NCBI GenBank assembly: GCA_044224315.1
Contig: JBGAKR010000001.1
Coordinates: 620,001 to 684,000 of the forward strand
Length of the DNA stretch: 64,000 nt
Reading direction: 5' to 3'
Origin: JAGXTF01 sp044224315
GTDB lineage: Bacteria > Bacteroidota > Bacteroidia > NS11-12g > UBA955
Shown here: positions 26,897 through 36,552 of the stretch, piece after piece
Position numbering within the stretch: the stretch's first letter is position 1
Layout of the letters: each line of letters opens with the position of its first letter
Notes under the pieces: model-generated
Told to the model about the DNA's origin: nothing
Database searches by the model: none
What the model saw: the letters and a program-made list of their open reading frames with translations, nothing else
Translations under genes and position numbers: made by a program

Positions 26897-27772
26897 TTAA
26901 AACAGTATATAGGCTAAAAATACCAGCGGTGTGTACAGAAATGAAGCATAGAGCAACTTTCTGGCATCGGGTATTTCCAGGGATTTAAATAGTTGGAAAG
27001 ATTTAAAGCAAAAATAAATACTTGCGGGGATAATAATAATTAATGCATACTTACCTGCAAGTCCGTAATAAATGGGCATCATACTTACCAAACCCAAAAT
27101 TACCGAGTAAATTAATATCTGGTAGGCACTGCGTTTATCGCGGCCACCCAATGAGGGCAGCAACCAATACCCCGCCTTTTGGTAATCGTCGTGCAGCAGC
27201 CAGGCTATTGCCCAGAAGTGCGGAAATTGCCAGAAAAACTGCACCAAAAACAACATAATGCCAGGCTGATCTATAGTACCTACCGCGGCGGTATAACCAA
27301 TTAACGGGGGCAATGCTCCTGGAAAAGCGCCTACCATTACAGCTAATGGACTTACCTGTTTCATAGGCGTATATACAAATACATATAAAAACAGTGAAAT
27401 AAGGCCAATGAGCATGGAAGTAAAATTAGTGGTAAAACCAAGCAGGGCTACCCCTAAAATACCTGTACTCAAACAAAAAATACGGGCATTTTCGATAGAA
27501 ATTCGGCCTTCTACAATAGGGCGATTGCTGGTGCGCTGCATTTTGCCATCATTTTCCTTTTCTATCATCTGGTTAAGTCCGTTTGAGGCAAACACTATCA
27601 GCATGCCACCCACAAAAACCCCGATAAACTCAAGCAGTCTGAACTCTTCCGTCCACACGTTGGGATTATTGAGCTTGCAACCCAAAATATAGCCAAACGC
27701 CGAAGTAGCCACCACCGTGGATGTAAGGCGAAATTTTACCAGCTGTCCGTAATTTCTCAGTATCTCTTTCAC
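26897..27772 (-). CDS. ctaB: Protoheme IX farnesyltransferase (heme O synthase)
   Basis: 291 aa polytopic UbiA-family prenyltransferase. First Asp-rich motif NGLNQMIEKENDGKMQRTSN, second WLLHDDYQKAGYWLLPSLGG, and QFFWQFPHFWAIAW between. Converts heme B to heme O with farnesyl diphosphate for the oxidase. Four bases downstream of ctaA. Confidence 0.95.
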   Translation of the reverse strand: MKEILRNYGQLVKFRLTSTVVATSAFGYILGCKLNNPNVWTEEFRLLEFIGVFVGGMLIVFASNGLNQMIEKENDGKMQRTSNRPIVEGRISIENARIFCLSTGILGVALLGFTTNFTSMLIGLISLFLYVFVYTPMKQVSPLAVMVGAFPGALPPLIGYTAAVGTIDQPGIMLFLVQFFWQFPHFWAIAWLLHDDYQKAGYWLLPSLGGRDKRSAYQILIYSVILGLVSMMPIYYGLAGKYALIIIIPASIYFCFKSFQLFKSLEIPDARKLLYASFLYTPLVFLAYILF

Positions 27773-27776
27773 AGTT

Positions 27777-28802
27777 TTATATTAAGTCTCTTTGAGGTTG
27801 TGCTTGTTTTAATATGTATTGGTAAAACGCATAAACAGGCAAAAAGCTTCCTACAACGATATGGATAATTTGCGACCAGGGAGGCAAGGCAAATACTATG
27901 TTAAACGCACCAAAGCAAATTTGGAAAAGCGAAAAGGCAGCCAACAGCATAAACGGACGAGCCGAAATAGCCGAAATCTTTTTTTGTTGGAAATACATCC
28001 ATCCCGCTCCCAGGAATATGGCTCCGGGTAAAAACCGGTGAACTGCAAACCACAGACCCATGGCAATGTAATCCAGCATGCCGTTTTCCATTTGCAAACG
28101 GCCGGTATACGTGAGCATTTCTACCTGCTCGCGTGCCCAGGTGCCCAGCAATACCTCCACCATGAGGCTGATAAAGAGCAACAGCCACCATTTGCGGCTT
28201 TGGGGATGGGCAGATTCTGATTCAAAGTTTTGCAAACGATGCATCGAAATCAGCACAAAAAAGATGCACAGAAATGATAGCATAAAGTGAACACTTACAA
28301 TTCCCGGCAACAGATTGGTAGCCACCACTATACTGCCCAGCCAGGCATTGAGCACCAACATAATTAAACCCAACATGGCGTATAAGAGCACCCCTTTTAC
28401 CTTGCGATGCCTGATAGACAGCAATGCAAAAAGCAGCATTAGCAAACCCGAAATAACGCCGAAAATGCGGTTGATATACTCAATCCAGGCTTTTTGGGCA
28501 TTAAAAGCCTCGGGCAGATATACATTTTTATCCTGCCTGATTTGATCGGCTTTTGCATGAAAACCGAATTTGTCAAGGGTAGCAGTAAACCTTTCTACTT
28601 TGGCAATGCGCTTTTGCAGAAAAATATCCTGGTAATTGGCAGGCAACTGGCAGGCGCAGGTGGGCGGGGCAAGCAAACCAAAGCAGCGGGGCCAATCTGG
28701 GCATCCCATGCCACTGCCTGTAACCCTAACCAAACCGCCAAGAAGGAACAATAAAAAAACAGACGAACAGGCCAGAAAGCCTGTTCGTCTATAGATTTTA
28801 AT
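27777..28802 (-). CDS. ctaA: Heme A synthase, start probably non-canonical
   Basis: COX15/CtaA family: GGLVRVTGSGMGCPDWPRCF, FNAQKAWIEYINRIFGVISG, LNAWLGSIVVATNL and later His-containing helices bind heme. The first standard start, TTG at 28751, would cut the first membrane helix in half (MFLLGGLVR). Reading the same frame upstream gives a complete helix, TGFLACSSVFLLFLLGGLVR, after a basic stretch KIYRR; the frame stays open to a stop at about 28829. The only plausible family-like start is the ATT at 28800-28802. The added stretch is encoded by the ctaD terminator hairpin. TTG 28751 or CTG about 28774 remain alternatives. Confidence 0.85.
   Translation of the reverse strand: MKIYRRTGFLACSSVFLLFLLGGLVRVTGSGMGCPDWPRCFGLLAPPTCACQLPANYQDIFLQKRIAKVERFTATLDKFGFHAKADQIRQDKNVYLPEAFNAQKAWIEYINRIFGVISGLLMLLFALLSIRHRKVKGVLLYAMLGLIMLVLNAWLGSIVVATNLLPGIVSVHFMLSFLCIFFVLISMHRLQNFESESAHPQSRKWWLLLFISLMVEVLLGTWAREQVEMLTYTGRLQMENGMLDYIAMGLWFAVHRFLPGAIFLGAGWMYFQQKKISAISARPFMLLAAFSLFQICFGAFNIVFALPPWSQIIHIVVGSFLPVYAFYQYILKQAQPQRDLI
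28756..28790 (-). terminator. Perfect hairpin with T run between ctaD and ctaA
   Basis: On the minus strand AGACGAACAGGC and GCCTGTTCGTCT form a perfect 12-bp stem with a TTTCTG loop followed by GTTTTTTTATT. This is a strong intrinsic terminator 53 bases after the ctaD stop, and it lies inside the predicted 5' coding region of ctaA. It could act as a partial terminator that lowers expression of the assembly genes relative to subunits I and II. Confidence 0.85.
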
Positions 28803-28842
28803 ATGTTTTATTTGAGTTGCCGTAACGGGCTCCTATTCAAAA

Positions 28843-30729
28843 TCAACTCCAGCCAAACACACGTTTCAAAGCAGAGAAGAACACTCCACCAGCGGGGGTT
28901 GTCTCAGGCTCTTTGTGTTCGGGAACAGGGTTTATTTCTACTTGTTTGGCAGTTTCGGGTGCATTCTCATCCGGCTCGTATTGTGGGAAGTAATCCAATT
29001 CACGATCGGGGCGGCTGTACTCATAAGGACCACGATAAACGGTGGGGATTTCACCTGGCCAGTTTCCGTGAATATGTTTTACAGGTGCACTCCATTCAAG
29101 GGTGTTGCTCTGCCATGGGTTTTGTTCGGCTTTTTTACCTCTGAAAATGCTGTTGAAGAAGTTGTAAATGAACAACAACTGGGCTGCACCACCAATGATA
29201 GCCGCAACAGTAATAAGTTTGTTTACATCCATCCACACATCAAAGTCTTTTACCAGGGTAAATTGGTAGTAACGGCGTGGAACACCGGCCAATCCCATAA
29301 AGTGCATGGGGAAGAATACCAGGTAAGCACAGATAAAGGTAATCCAGAAGTGGAAATGACCCAGGGTTTGGTTCATCATTTTACCATACATGCGTGGGAA
29401 CCAGTGGTAAATACCGGCAAACATTCCGAAAATAGCCGAGCTACCCATTACAAGGTGGAAGTGGGCTACTACGAAGTAGCTATCGTGCAGTTGTATATCC
29501 AATGCGGCATTACCCAGGTAAATACCGGTAAGACCTCCGGAAATGAAGAATGATACCAATCCGATAGAGAAAAGCATAGCAGGTGTAAACCGTAGGTTAC
29601 CTCTCCACAGGGTGGTTAGATAGTTAAACACCTTAACCGCCGAGGGCACCGCAATGATGAGGGTAAGTATCATAAACACAGAACCCAGGAATGGATTCAT
29701 ACCTGTAATAAACATATGGTGACCCCATACAATAAACGACAGGAATGATATACCCATCAGGGAAATAATCATAGCGGTATAACCAAAGATTGGTTTGCGT
29801 GCATTGGTAGAAATTACCTCAGAAGTAATACCCAAAGCAGGCATCAGAATAATATAAACCTCGGGGTGACCCAGGAACCAGAATAAGTGCTGGTAAAGTA
29901 CAGGGCTACCACCAATGTTTTCCAGTGCTCCTACTCCATCCAGGTAAATATCTGAAAGGTAGAAAGAAGTACCAAAACTGCGGTCGAAAATGAGGAACAA
30001 GGCAGCACCCAGCAATACAGGGAAAGAAAGCAGACCCAATACAGCGGTAAAGAAGAATGCCCAGATGGTAAGCGGCATGCGGTTCATGCTCATACCTTTG
30101 GTACGCATATTCAATACAGTACTGATATAGTTAATACCCCCAAGCAGGGCTGAGATAATGAACAAGGCAATAGCAACCAGCCACAGGGTCATACCCAAAC
30201 CAGAGCCGGGCATGGCTTTTTCGAGTGCCGAAATGGGCGGGTAAACTGTCCAACCTGCAGAGGCCGGGCCGGTTTCAACTGTAAGTGAGATACAAAGAAC
30301 CACAGAAGACATGGCAAAAAACCAGTAGCTGAGCATGTTCAGGAACGGTGAAGCCATATCCCTTGCACCAATTTGCAATGGAATAAGCAGGTTACTGAAA
30401 GTTCCGCTAAGGCCGGCAGTAAGTACATAGAATACCATGATGGTTCCATGCAGGGTTACCAGGCCCATGTAGAAATTAGGATCTAACTTTCCTCCGGCTC
30501 CCCATTTACCCAATAAGGTTTCGAGAATTCCGAATTTTTCATCGGGCCATGCCAGCTGAAGGCGGAAAAGCAGCGACATCCCCATACCAAGAATACCCAT
30601 TATAATCCCTGTAACCAGGAATTGTTTTGAGATCATCTTGTGATCCATGGAGAATACATATTTGGATATGAAACTCTCCTTATGGTGGTGATGTTCTGTG
30701 TGCTCTGCGTGTAGTGCTGCTGTGCTCAT
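28843..30729 (-). CDS. ctaD: Cytochrome c oxidase subunit I
   Basis: 628 aa with 12 helices. Heme and CuB ligands are visible: His in LVTLHGTIMVFYV, the His-Tyr pair in FWFLGHPEVYIILMPALG, His-His in WGHHMFITGMN, and two His in SYFVVAHFHLVMGS. A ~90-residue soluble C-terminal tail follows the last helix. Catalyses O2 reduction and proton pumping in the inner membrane. 37 bases separate it from ctaC. Confidence 0.97.
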   Translation of the reverse strand: MSTAALHAEHTEHHHHKESFISKYVFSMDHKMISKQFLVTGIIMGILGMGMSLLFRLQLAWPDEKFGILETLLGKWGAGGKLDPNFYMGLVTLHGTIMVFYVLTAGLSGTFSNLLIPLQIGARDMASPFLNMLSYWFFAMSSVVLCISLTVETGPASAGWTVYPPISALEKAMPGSGLGMTLWLVAIALFIISALLGGINYISTVLNMRTKGMSMNRMPLTIWAFFFTAVLGLLSFPVLLGAALFLIFDRSFGTSFYLSDIYLDGVGALENIGGSPVLYQHLFWFLGHPEVYIILMPALGITSEVISTNARKPIFGYTAMIISLMGISFLSFIVWGHHMFITGMNPFLGSVFMILTLIIAVPSAVKVFNYLTTLWRGNLRFTPAMLFSIGLVSFFISGGLTGIYLGNAALDIQLHDSYFVVAHFHLVMGSSAIFGMFAGIYHWFPRMYGKMMNQTLGHFHFWITFICAYLVFFPMHFMGLAGVPRRYYQFTLVKDFDVWMDVNKLITVAAIIGGAAQLLFIYNFFNSIFRGKKAEQNPWQSNTLEWSAPVKHIHGNWPGEIPTVYRGPYEYSRPDRELDYFPQYEPDENAPETAKQVEINPVPEHKEPETTPAGGVFFSALKRVFGWS

Positions 30730-30766
30730 AGTATCACTTATGTGTTTTTCTTTTTTTTTGATTAAA

Positions 30767-32245
30767 TTATTTGGAAGCTACGGTTGGTTTTTGTGCTGAG
30801 GCTGAATCCGCTTTGGGTTTATCACCCTCTGGCATAGCAGGTGCGGGTGGTGCAAGCACTGGGGCCTGGGCAGCCAACCATGCATTGTACTCGGCCATGG
30901 TTTCTACTACAGTAATTTTAATTTTCATATTGTAGTGGGCACCTCCGCATATTTTGTTGCAATACAACAGGAAGTCGTAAGCCGAATCGTTTTTCACTTT
31001 TCTGGCTTCTGCAGTTGTTTTGGTTGGGGTAAAGGCAAATTGGGTAGCCATACCTGGTACCACGTTCATTTGGGCGCGGAACTCAGGCATCCAGGCAGAG
31101 TGAATTACATCACGGGCGCGGAATTTGAACAGGTATGTTTTGTTCTTTACCAATACAATTTCGGTAGTGATTTTATCATCATTGGCCGCATTGTTAAAGA
31201 ATCCTTTGCTGTTTTTGTAAGCGGCAATTCGCTCCAGGGTTAGTTTTTTGCGGCGTTTGTCTTTTTCAAGATTGCGCACATAAGCCCCACTTTCTGCATC
31301 GTTTACTTTTTGGGTAAGGTCTTTATATACGGCAGGATATGCGGTAAGATTTTGTTTACCTACCAAATCTTTCAGCGCTGTTTTCCAGGCTATTGCAGAA
31401 TCGTCGGCCGATTGCAGGAGTTTGTCAATATTCTTGATATCGTTATTCAAATCTGCAGACAATGAATCTACGTATGAATTAACAGCCAATCCCAAGGGGT
31501 TTTTACCAGAAATAAAGGTAAAACTATGCTCGCCAAATTTGTGGTCTTCGCCGGCATAGCGGGCTTTCCAACCAAATTGGTACGCAAATACTTCAATGGT
31601 TTCGGTGTTTTTATCCAGTTTATCTACATTGGTAATGCGGCTCCAGGTGTTGAAACCACGCAATACCAAAAAGGTAAGAACGATTGCGGGTACAACAGTC
31701 CAAATCATTTCCAGCTTATTGTTATGGAAGAAATACAGGCCTTTTTGACCCTCTCTGTAACGGTAGCGGAACATGAACCAGAACAACAGAATTTCGGTAA
31801 TGCAGAATACGATAAAGGTGAAGATGAAGGTAAGCTCGAACATGCTGTCAAGCGCTTTACCATGCACCGAGCTGGCATCGCCGAGCAACACATATTTGCC
31901 GTGGTTTACCAGTTCATAAGCAACACCGGCGGCTCCTGCAACCAGGAATATGATACCTACCCAGGCGTTTACTTTGTTCCAGTTTACTACCTTTTTATTG
32001 GTAACCTTTTCGGTAAGGGCCCCAATGTCGAAGGATCTGGCAATAATGGCTATAAGCAGCACGGTAAGCACGATGGATGCGATTAACATCCAATCCCAAC
32101 CCATAGGGTCGAATTCTTTAGGCGGCTGAACCACGTCTGCAGCATCCTGGGCCAATGCCATAAAGGGCATGCCAATGAAAGCGAATACAGCTAATGCTAT
32201 TTTTAGGCCTTTTGATAATAGCCTTGATGGAAAAAGTTTTTTCAT
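30767..32245 (-). CDS. ctaC: Cytochrome c oxidase subunit II with inserted domain
   Basis: 492 aa, longer than usual (about 350-400 in relatives). Signal/first helix, a second hydrophobic segment, two helices of the subunit II type (residues ~130-205), then the CuA domain. The CuA ligand motif YCNKICGGAHYNMKI is complete. Between the first CuA strands and the motif, residues ~255-350 form a charged, probably helical insertion (LSADLNNDIKNIDKLLQSAD, KDKRRKKLTLERIAAYKN). The tail is Pro/Ala-rich. No fused cytochrome c domain. First gene of the cluster; the ~96 bases before it must hold the promoter, but no clear box is seen. Confidence 0.94.
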   Translation of the reverse strand: MKKLFPSRLLSKGLKIALAVFAFIGMPFMALAQDAADVVQPPKEFDPMGWDWMLIASIVLTVLLIAIIARSFDIGALTEKVTNKKVVNWNKVNAWVGIIFLVAGAAGVAYELVNHGKYVLLGDASSVHGKALDSMFELTFIFTFIVFCITEILLFWFMFRYRYREGQKGLYFFHNNKLEMIWTVVPAIVLTFLVLRGFNTWSRITNVDKLDKNTETIEVFAYQFGWKARYAGEDHKFGEHSFTFISGKNPLGLAVNSYVDSLSADLNNDIKNIDKLLQSADDSAIAWKTALKDLVGKQNLTAYPAVYKDLTQKVNDAESGAYVRNLEKDKRRKKLTLERIAAYKNSKGFFNNAANDDKITTEIVLVKNKTYLFKFRARDVIHSAWMPEFRAQMNVVPGMATQFAFTPTKTTAEARKVKNDSAYDFLLYCNKICGGAHYNMKIKITVVETMAEYNAWLAAQAPVLAPPAPAMPEGDKPKADSASAQKPTVASK

Positions 32246-32341
32246 CTAAACTGGTTTAGAAATTCAGGTCGCAAATTTAGGAGAATGCCAGTGGAAAAAA
32301 AGAACAGAGAGATAATTTTTGTAAAAAGTAATTCACCCTCT

Positions 32342-33817
32342 TTAATTTTCAGCATTCTTGCGGCTTTGGGCCTTAATCATTTCGAGCAATGCCGCCAGAT
32401 TTTCATCATTTTGATGAATTTGTACAAAAGAACCACCACCTGTTACCGCCAGGCTTTGTAAAAATTGCATGGCCTTGGGATCATTTCCAATCCCTACGGT
32501 ACTCAAATGTATGTTTTTTGCATTGGCATTGGCAATTGCCTTTTCCATCTGGCTGCGGCTCATACTGCCTCCATAAAATACACCGTCGGTAGCAATAATA
32601 ATCTGGTTATTGCCACCGGGTATAAAATTATCGGCCGCCAACTGGTATGCCAACTGCAAAGCTGCACCTGCATTGGTTCCCCCGGTGGCTTTCATGCCGT
32701 TTACCCTGTATTTTAAACTGTCTTTTTCTACAACACCTACCGGGGGCTGTATGAGTTTAGCATCCGAACTCATAGTTACTACCCCCACCTTATCCTCGGC
32801 ACGCAGTGCATCTACCAGCACACCAAACGAACTTTTGAGCATGTCCATTTTGCCATCCCGGTTCATGGATGAAGAAACATCCACAATTAAAATTACATTA
32901 TTCAGCCGGTATTCGTTTGGGCTTAGCACCACAATTACAGGTTTTGGTGTAACAACCGCCCCCATGGTATCCGGATGTTCGTGGTTTTCGGGTTTATCGC
33001 CCCCTGAAATCACCAGGGTAGCGGTATCTTCTTCGGGGTTAATATCGCGGTTGCGTCTGCGTTCTACTTCTCGCAATGAGTCGGTATTTTCCTTAACTGT
33101 CACTACCGGTTTGGGAGGTTCAGGGGGTTCCGCATCAGGCTGGGCTTTGTCTAAATAAATGATAAAATGATTTTGGTAAGCTTCCAGTGATATCAGGGCC
33201 AGATAATCGTCATACCCTTTTTTGTTGGCGCTGATTTTAAACTTCCCAGGCTCCACACTCATTTCGTATTCAAAACCGCTGCGCTCCAGATCTACTTTGT
33301 GGTTATCGTGGGTGCGCACTGCAATTTGGTCGGGGATTAACTGCTCCTCGGTTTGCCGGTCGCGCACCTCCAGGGTTACAATTTTTTGCAAATGTTGCGG
33401 GCTCGGGCCTTCATTTACCGAGGGGCATCTTAGCTGCGCAGCTGGATCAAACCCTTTGATATTGCCCTTAAGTCTGAAATGGATGGGATCGGCTTTTTGG
33501 TTGATATAAAGCGGGATTTCCACATCAAAGCGGCCCTTTTTTTGGGTGTAATAAACGATAGATACCTCTATAGTTTCGCCCGGTTCAGCTGCCCGGTTGC
33601 TAAACATTATGGTAAAATTCTCATTATAATAAGTAGGTAAAAAAATAAGGTTTCGCTGGGTGCCGTTTCGAACCTTAAAAACGGCAGTATCGTTGCGCCA
33701 GAAGGCTACATCGCCAAAATTCCATGTCTGATCATTGAAGTCCTGATTCTGCGCAAAAACAGAAATAGAACAAGCAAAAAACAGCCCTATGCACAGCCTC
33801 CGGAACATACCTTTCAA
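32342..33817 (-). CDS. Secreted VWA-domain protein with DUF1573-like N-terminus
   Basis: 491 aa. Signal peptide ending VFAQ. Residues ~25-130 look like an immunoglobulin-like DUF1573 domain (FNDQTWNFGDVAFWRNDTAV, YYTQKKGRFDVEIPLYI). A linker with proline and acidic residues follows. Residues ~300-480 are a von Willebrand A domain with a complete MIDAS start, VDVSSSMNRDGK, and later TGGTNAGAALQLAY and IIIATDGVFYGG. Probably periplasmic; partner unknown. Follows rsmA by 24 bases on the same strand. Confidence 0.85.
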   Translation of the reverse strand: MKGMFRRLCIGLFFACSISVFAQNQDFNDQTWNFGDVAFWRNDTAVFKVRNGTQRNLIFLPTYYNENFTIMFSNRAAEPGETIEVSIVYYTQKKGRFDVEIPLYINQKADPIHFRLKGNIKGFDPAAQLRCPSVNEGPSPQHLQKIVTLEVRDRQTEEQLIPDQIAVRTHDNHKVDLERSGFEYEMSVEPGKFKISANKKGYDDYLALISLEAYQNHFIIYLDKAQPDAEPPEPPKPVVTVKENTDSLREVERRRNRDINPEEDTATLVISGGDKPENHEHPDTMGAVVTPKPVIVVLSPNEYRLNNVILIVDVSSSMNRDGKMDMLKSSFGVLVDALRAEDKVGVVTMSSDAKLIQPPVGVVEKDSLKYRVNGMKATGGTNAGAALQLAYQLAADNFIPGGNNQIIIATDGVFYGGSMSRSQMEKAIANANAKNIHLSTVGIGNDPKAMQFLQSLAVTGGGSFVQIHQNDENLAALLEMIKAQSRKNAEN

Positions 33818-33841
33818 TACTAACGCAAAAACCGAACCTTT

Positions 33842-34624
33842 TTATGCCGACTTTTCCCAAATTTCGGTTAGGCGCACAAAATCCTGAACAGAAAGCTGCT
33901 CGGCGCGCTGCGATTGCCACTCGGCCGGGAGTTTAAAATCGGGGCGGGATGAGAGTAAAGGTTTTAGTGCGTTGCTTAAGGTTTTGCGGCGCTGACTGAA
34001 TGCAGTTTTTACCACCACCAGTAAATTGCGATAGGAACATGGAAGTGGTTGGGCTTTGCGGGTGCAACTTATTACCCCGCTTTTTACTTTGGGCGGAGGG
34101 CTAAATGCCCCTTCATTAACCGTAAACTCATATTTGCAATCGTACAAGGCCTGCAGCATTACCGAGGTTATTCCGTATTCCTTATTTCCATGCTCGGCAC
34201 AAAAGCGTTTGGCTACTTCTTTTTGAAACATACCCCCGAAAAACAAAACCCTATCGGCCTGCTCCATTACTCTAAAAGCTATCTGGGTTGAAATGTTATA
34301 AGGATAATTGCCAATGACTGCCATGGTTTGGCCTGTAAAAAGTTTTTCATCGGGCAAATGCAAAAAATCGCCCTGGGTAATTTTCAGATTACTGGCCCAC
34401 GGTGCCTTTTTCAGGTAATTTACCGATTCGGCATCAATTTCTATGCACTCCAGTTTTTCGGCCCAAACCGGTAATAAAAATTGGGTTAAAATACCCATAC
34501 CCGGTCCAATTTCCAGCACTTTGTCGTATTGGGCATTTCCCAAAATGTGGGCTATTTTTTCGGTAATATTTTTATCATTGAGGAAATGTTGCCCCAGGTG
34601 TTTTTTAGCTGTAACTTTTTCCAT
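33842..34624 (-). CDS. rsmA: 16S rRNA dimethyltransferase RsmA
   Basis: 260 aa. KKHLGQHFLNDKNI at the N-terminus, SAM motif VLEIGPGMGILTQFLL, catalytic IGNYPYNIS and a helical C-terminal domain (VKTAFSQRRKTLSNALKPLL). Dimethylates two adenines near the 3' end of 16S rRNA; loss gives kasugamycin resistance. Four bases after the HD gene. Confidence 0.97.
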   Translation of the reverse strand: MEKVTAKKHLGQHFLNDKNITEKIAHILGNAQYDKVLEIGPGMGILTQFLLPVWAEKLECIEIDAESVNYLKKAPWASNLKITQGDFLHLPDEKLFTGQTMAVIGNYPYNISTQIAFRVMEQADRVLFFGGMFQKEVAKRFCAEHGNKEYGITSVMLQALYDCKYEFTVNEGAFSPPPKVKSGVISCTRKAQPLPCSYRNLLVVVKTAFSQRRKTLSNALKPLLSSRPDFKLPAEWQSQRAEQLSVQDFVRLTEIWEKSA

Positions 34625-34628
34625 GGGT

Positions 34629-35867
34629 TTATTTCCAGAAGGTTAGATAATATTTGGTAACTGTATCCTTTAAAGATGCCAGGTTGTAATTGTCAGATGC
34701 TTCGGCTACATCCTGCACACTCCCATCTTTTCGCAATATAAGTATGCCCCCGCCCTCGGTTTTGTAAGCGTGGTTTTCTAAAATTCCGGTTTGCACAAAA
34801 TACTCAACCAATTCGGGGTGCGACAATTGATAAAGATTTATTACTTCGTATTTATAATTGGCAATTTCCTCCTCGGTAAAGGGAGTGTTGCGAATCAGAA
34901 TCTTAGGCAATTTGCGCTGCAGCATATTGGCCGACAATCCGGCCAATACTTTATCCGGGTGTTGCTGCCAGCTTTTTAAGGCATTGATTATATCGTTGTC
35001 GTCCAGGTTTGCATACAAATCCAGGGATTCGTCATCAAACTCAGCTTCATGAATTTCTCTGCCCAAAAAATGCACCAGCGGATGATAGCTGCCCAAATGC
35101 TGTCCTTCTGAGGCCAGAACTCTTGCCCTGCGCAGAATTGCAAGTAAAAGTTCATCTGCAGCCACAGCGGTTTTGTGCAAGTAAACCTGCCAATACATAA
35201 GCCTGCGGGCTACCAGAAATTTTTCAACGCTATAAATCCCCTTTTCTTCCACCACCAGATTACCCTGGTGCACATTGAGCATATGAATGATGCGATCGGC
35301 GCCAACTATACCCTCACTAACACCGGTATAAAAACTGTCGCGCAGCAAATAGTCGAGCCGGTCCATATCTAATTGTCCCGAAATCAATTGTCCGAGGAAA
35401 GGTTTTGCCGGGTAATGTCCATCGAAAATATCCATGGCCAACTGCAGTTTTCCGCCCAAATCGCGGTTGAGTTTTTCCATCATCCAGCGCGATACCTTTT
35501 CGTGGTTTACCCCTTTGATAATGGTATGCTCTAGCGTATGGCTGAAGGGTCCATGGCCTATATCGTGCAGTAAAATGGCCAAATAGGCTCCCTCGGCTTC
35601 GGCATCGGTAATTTCTACCCCTTTGCGGCGCAGCACATCAATGGCCCCAATCATAAGATTGAGGGCACCCAGGGCATGGTGAAAACGGGTATGGGTGGCA
35701 CCCGGATAAATAAGCTCTGTAAGGCCCAATTGCCTTATACGTCTGAGTCGTTGAAAATAGGGATGCTGGATTACATCATAAACCAACTCGGTAGGGATGG
35801 TAAGAAATCCATAAACCGGGTCGTTGATGATTTTATTTTTATTAAAAACTGCCACGCGCGATGGCAA
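34629..35867 (-). CDS. HD-domain hydrolase (SAMHD1/dNTPase-like)
   Basis: 412 aa. NDPVYGFLTIPTELVYDVIQ and QRLRRIRQLGLTELIYPGAT precede the HD metal motif ILLHDIGHGPFSHTLEH; LISGQLDMDRLDYLLRDSFY is the downstream Asp motif. This is the deoxynucleoside-triphosphate triphosphohydrolase-like family common in Bacteroidota. Substrate is inferred. Translated just before rsmA and after the TPR gene. Confidence 0.9.
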   Translation of the reverse strand: MPSRVAVFNKNKIINDPVYGFLTIPTELVYDVIQHPYFQRLRRIRQLGLTELIYPGATHTRFHHALGALNLMIGAIDVLRRKGVEITDAEAEGAYLAILLHDIGHGPFSHTLEHTIIKGVNHEKVSRWMMEKLNRDLGGKLQLAMDIFDGHYPAKPFLGQLISGQLDMDRLDYLLRDSFYTGVSEGIVGADRIIHMLNVHQGNLVVEEKGIYSVEKFLVARRLMYWQVYLHKTAVAADELLLAILRRARVLASEGQHLGSYHPLVHFLGREIHEAEFDDESLDLYANLDDNDIINALKSWQQHPDKVLAGLSANMLQRKLPKILIRNTPFTEEEIANYKYEVINLYQLSHPELVEYFVQTGILENHAYKTEGGGILILRKDGSVQDVAEASDNYNLASLKDTVTKYYLTFWK

Positions 35868-35884
35868 ATTTACGCAGGGCTGGC

Positions 35885-36496
35885 TCAGTTTGCCTCATCC
35901 CACACCAAAATTGCACCTTCTTCGGGCCTTTTGGGTTTTACTTTTTCTACAAATTTGGTCAGTTCACCTCCAAATGGGTCGGTAGGATTTACCAATACAT
36001 AATGGTTGTAATGGTACACCATATCATCAAACTGCTTTTGGTTAATTCCCGTGTTATGCATCATACGCCTGTAAGCCGATCCGATGTAAAGCCAGGCTTT
36101 TGCATTTTGGGTAGCTGCATTTGCTTCTGTTTTTACCAGGTATTTTTTATAGCAATCGGCGGCTATTGAATCCTGTTGCTGATTCATAGCGCTTATTCCC
36201 ATATACCAATAGTTGCCGGCATTGTTGCTGTCCTCTTCCTGCATATGTTCCAGCAAGCTATCGGCTTCAATAAACTTTTTCTCATTTATGAGTGCATGGG
36301 AAAGCAATTGCCTCAGAGCCATGTCCTCGGCGGTTTCTTTTAACAGGCTGCGGTAAATTTCTTCAGCTTCGCGGTATTGTTTATTGCGCATGGCCTTTGC
36401 TGCCAGCCCCAATTTGCCCGGATTTTCGCCATCATCCTGCGCAATGGCGGGTAAAACTGACATAAAAATGAGGAGCAGGGGAATGATTTTTTTCAT
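35885..36496 (-). CDS. TPR-repeat periplasmic protein
   Basis: 203 aa with signal peptide (LLLIFMSVLPAIAQ). Two to three tetratricopeptide-like units are visible: LGLAAKAMRNKQYREAEEIY, ALINEKKFIEADSLLEHMQE and NAGNYWYMGISAMNQQQDSI. Such proteins scaffold protein-protein contacts. First gene of a minus-strand group leading to rsmA; divergent from the GIN-domain gene. Confidence 0.75.
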   Translation of the reverse strand: MKKIIPLLLIFMSVLPAIAQDDGENPGKLGLAAKAMRNKQYREAEEIYRSLLKETAEDMALRQLLSHALINEKKFIEADSLLEHMQEEDSNNAGNYWYMGISAMNQQQDSIAADCYKKYLVKTEANAATQNAKAWLYIGSAYRRMMHNTGINQKQFDDMVYHYNHYVLVNPTDPFGGELTKFVEKVKPKRPEEGAILVWDEAN

Positions 36497-36552
36497 ATTT
36501 GAAATTTAGCGGGGTATGTTTGAACTTTGTAACGAATATAAGCTGCCAAAAA

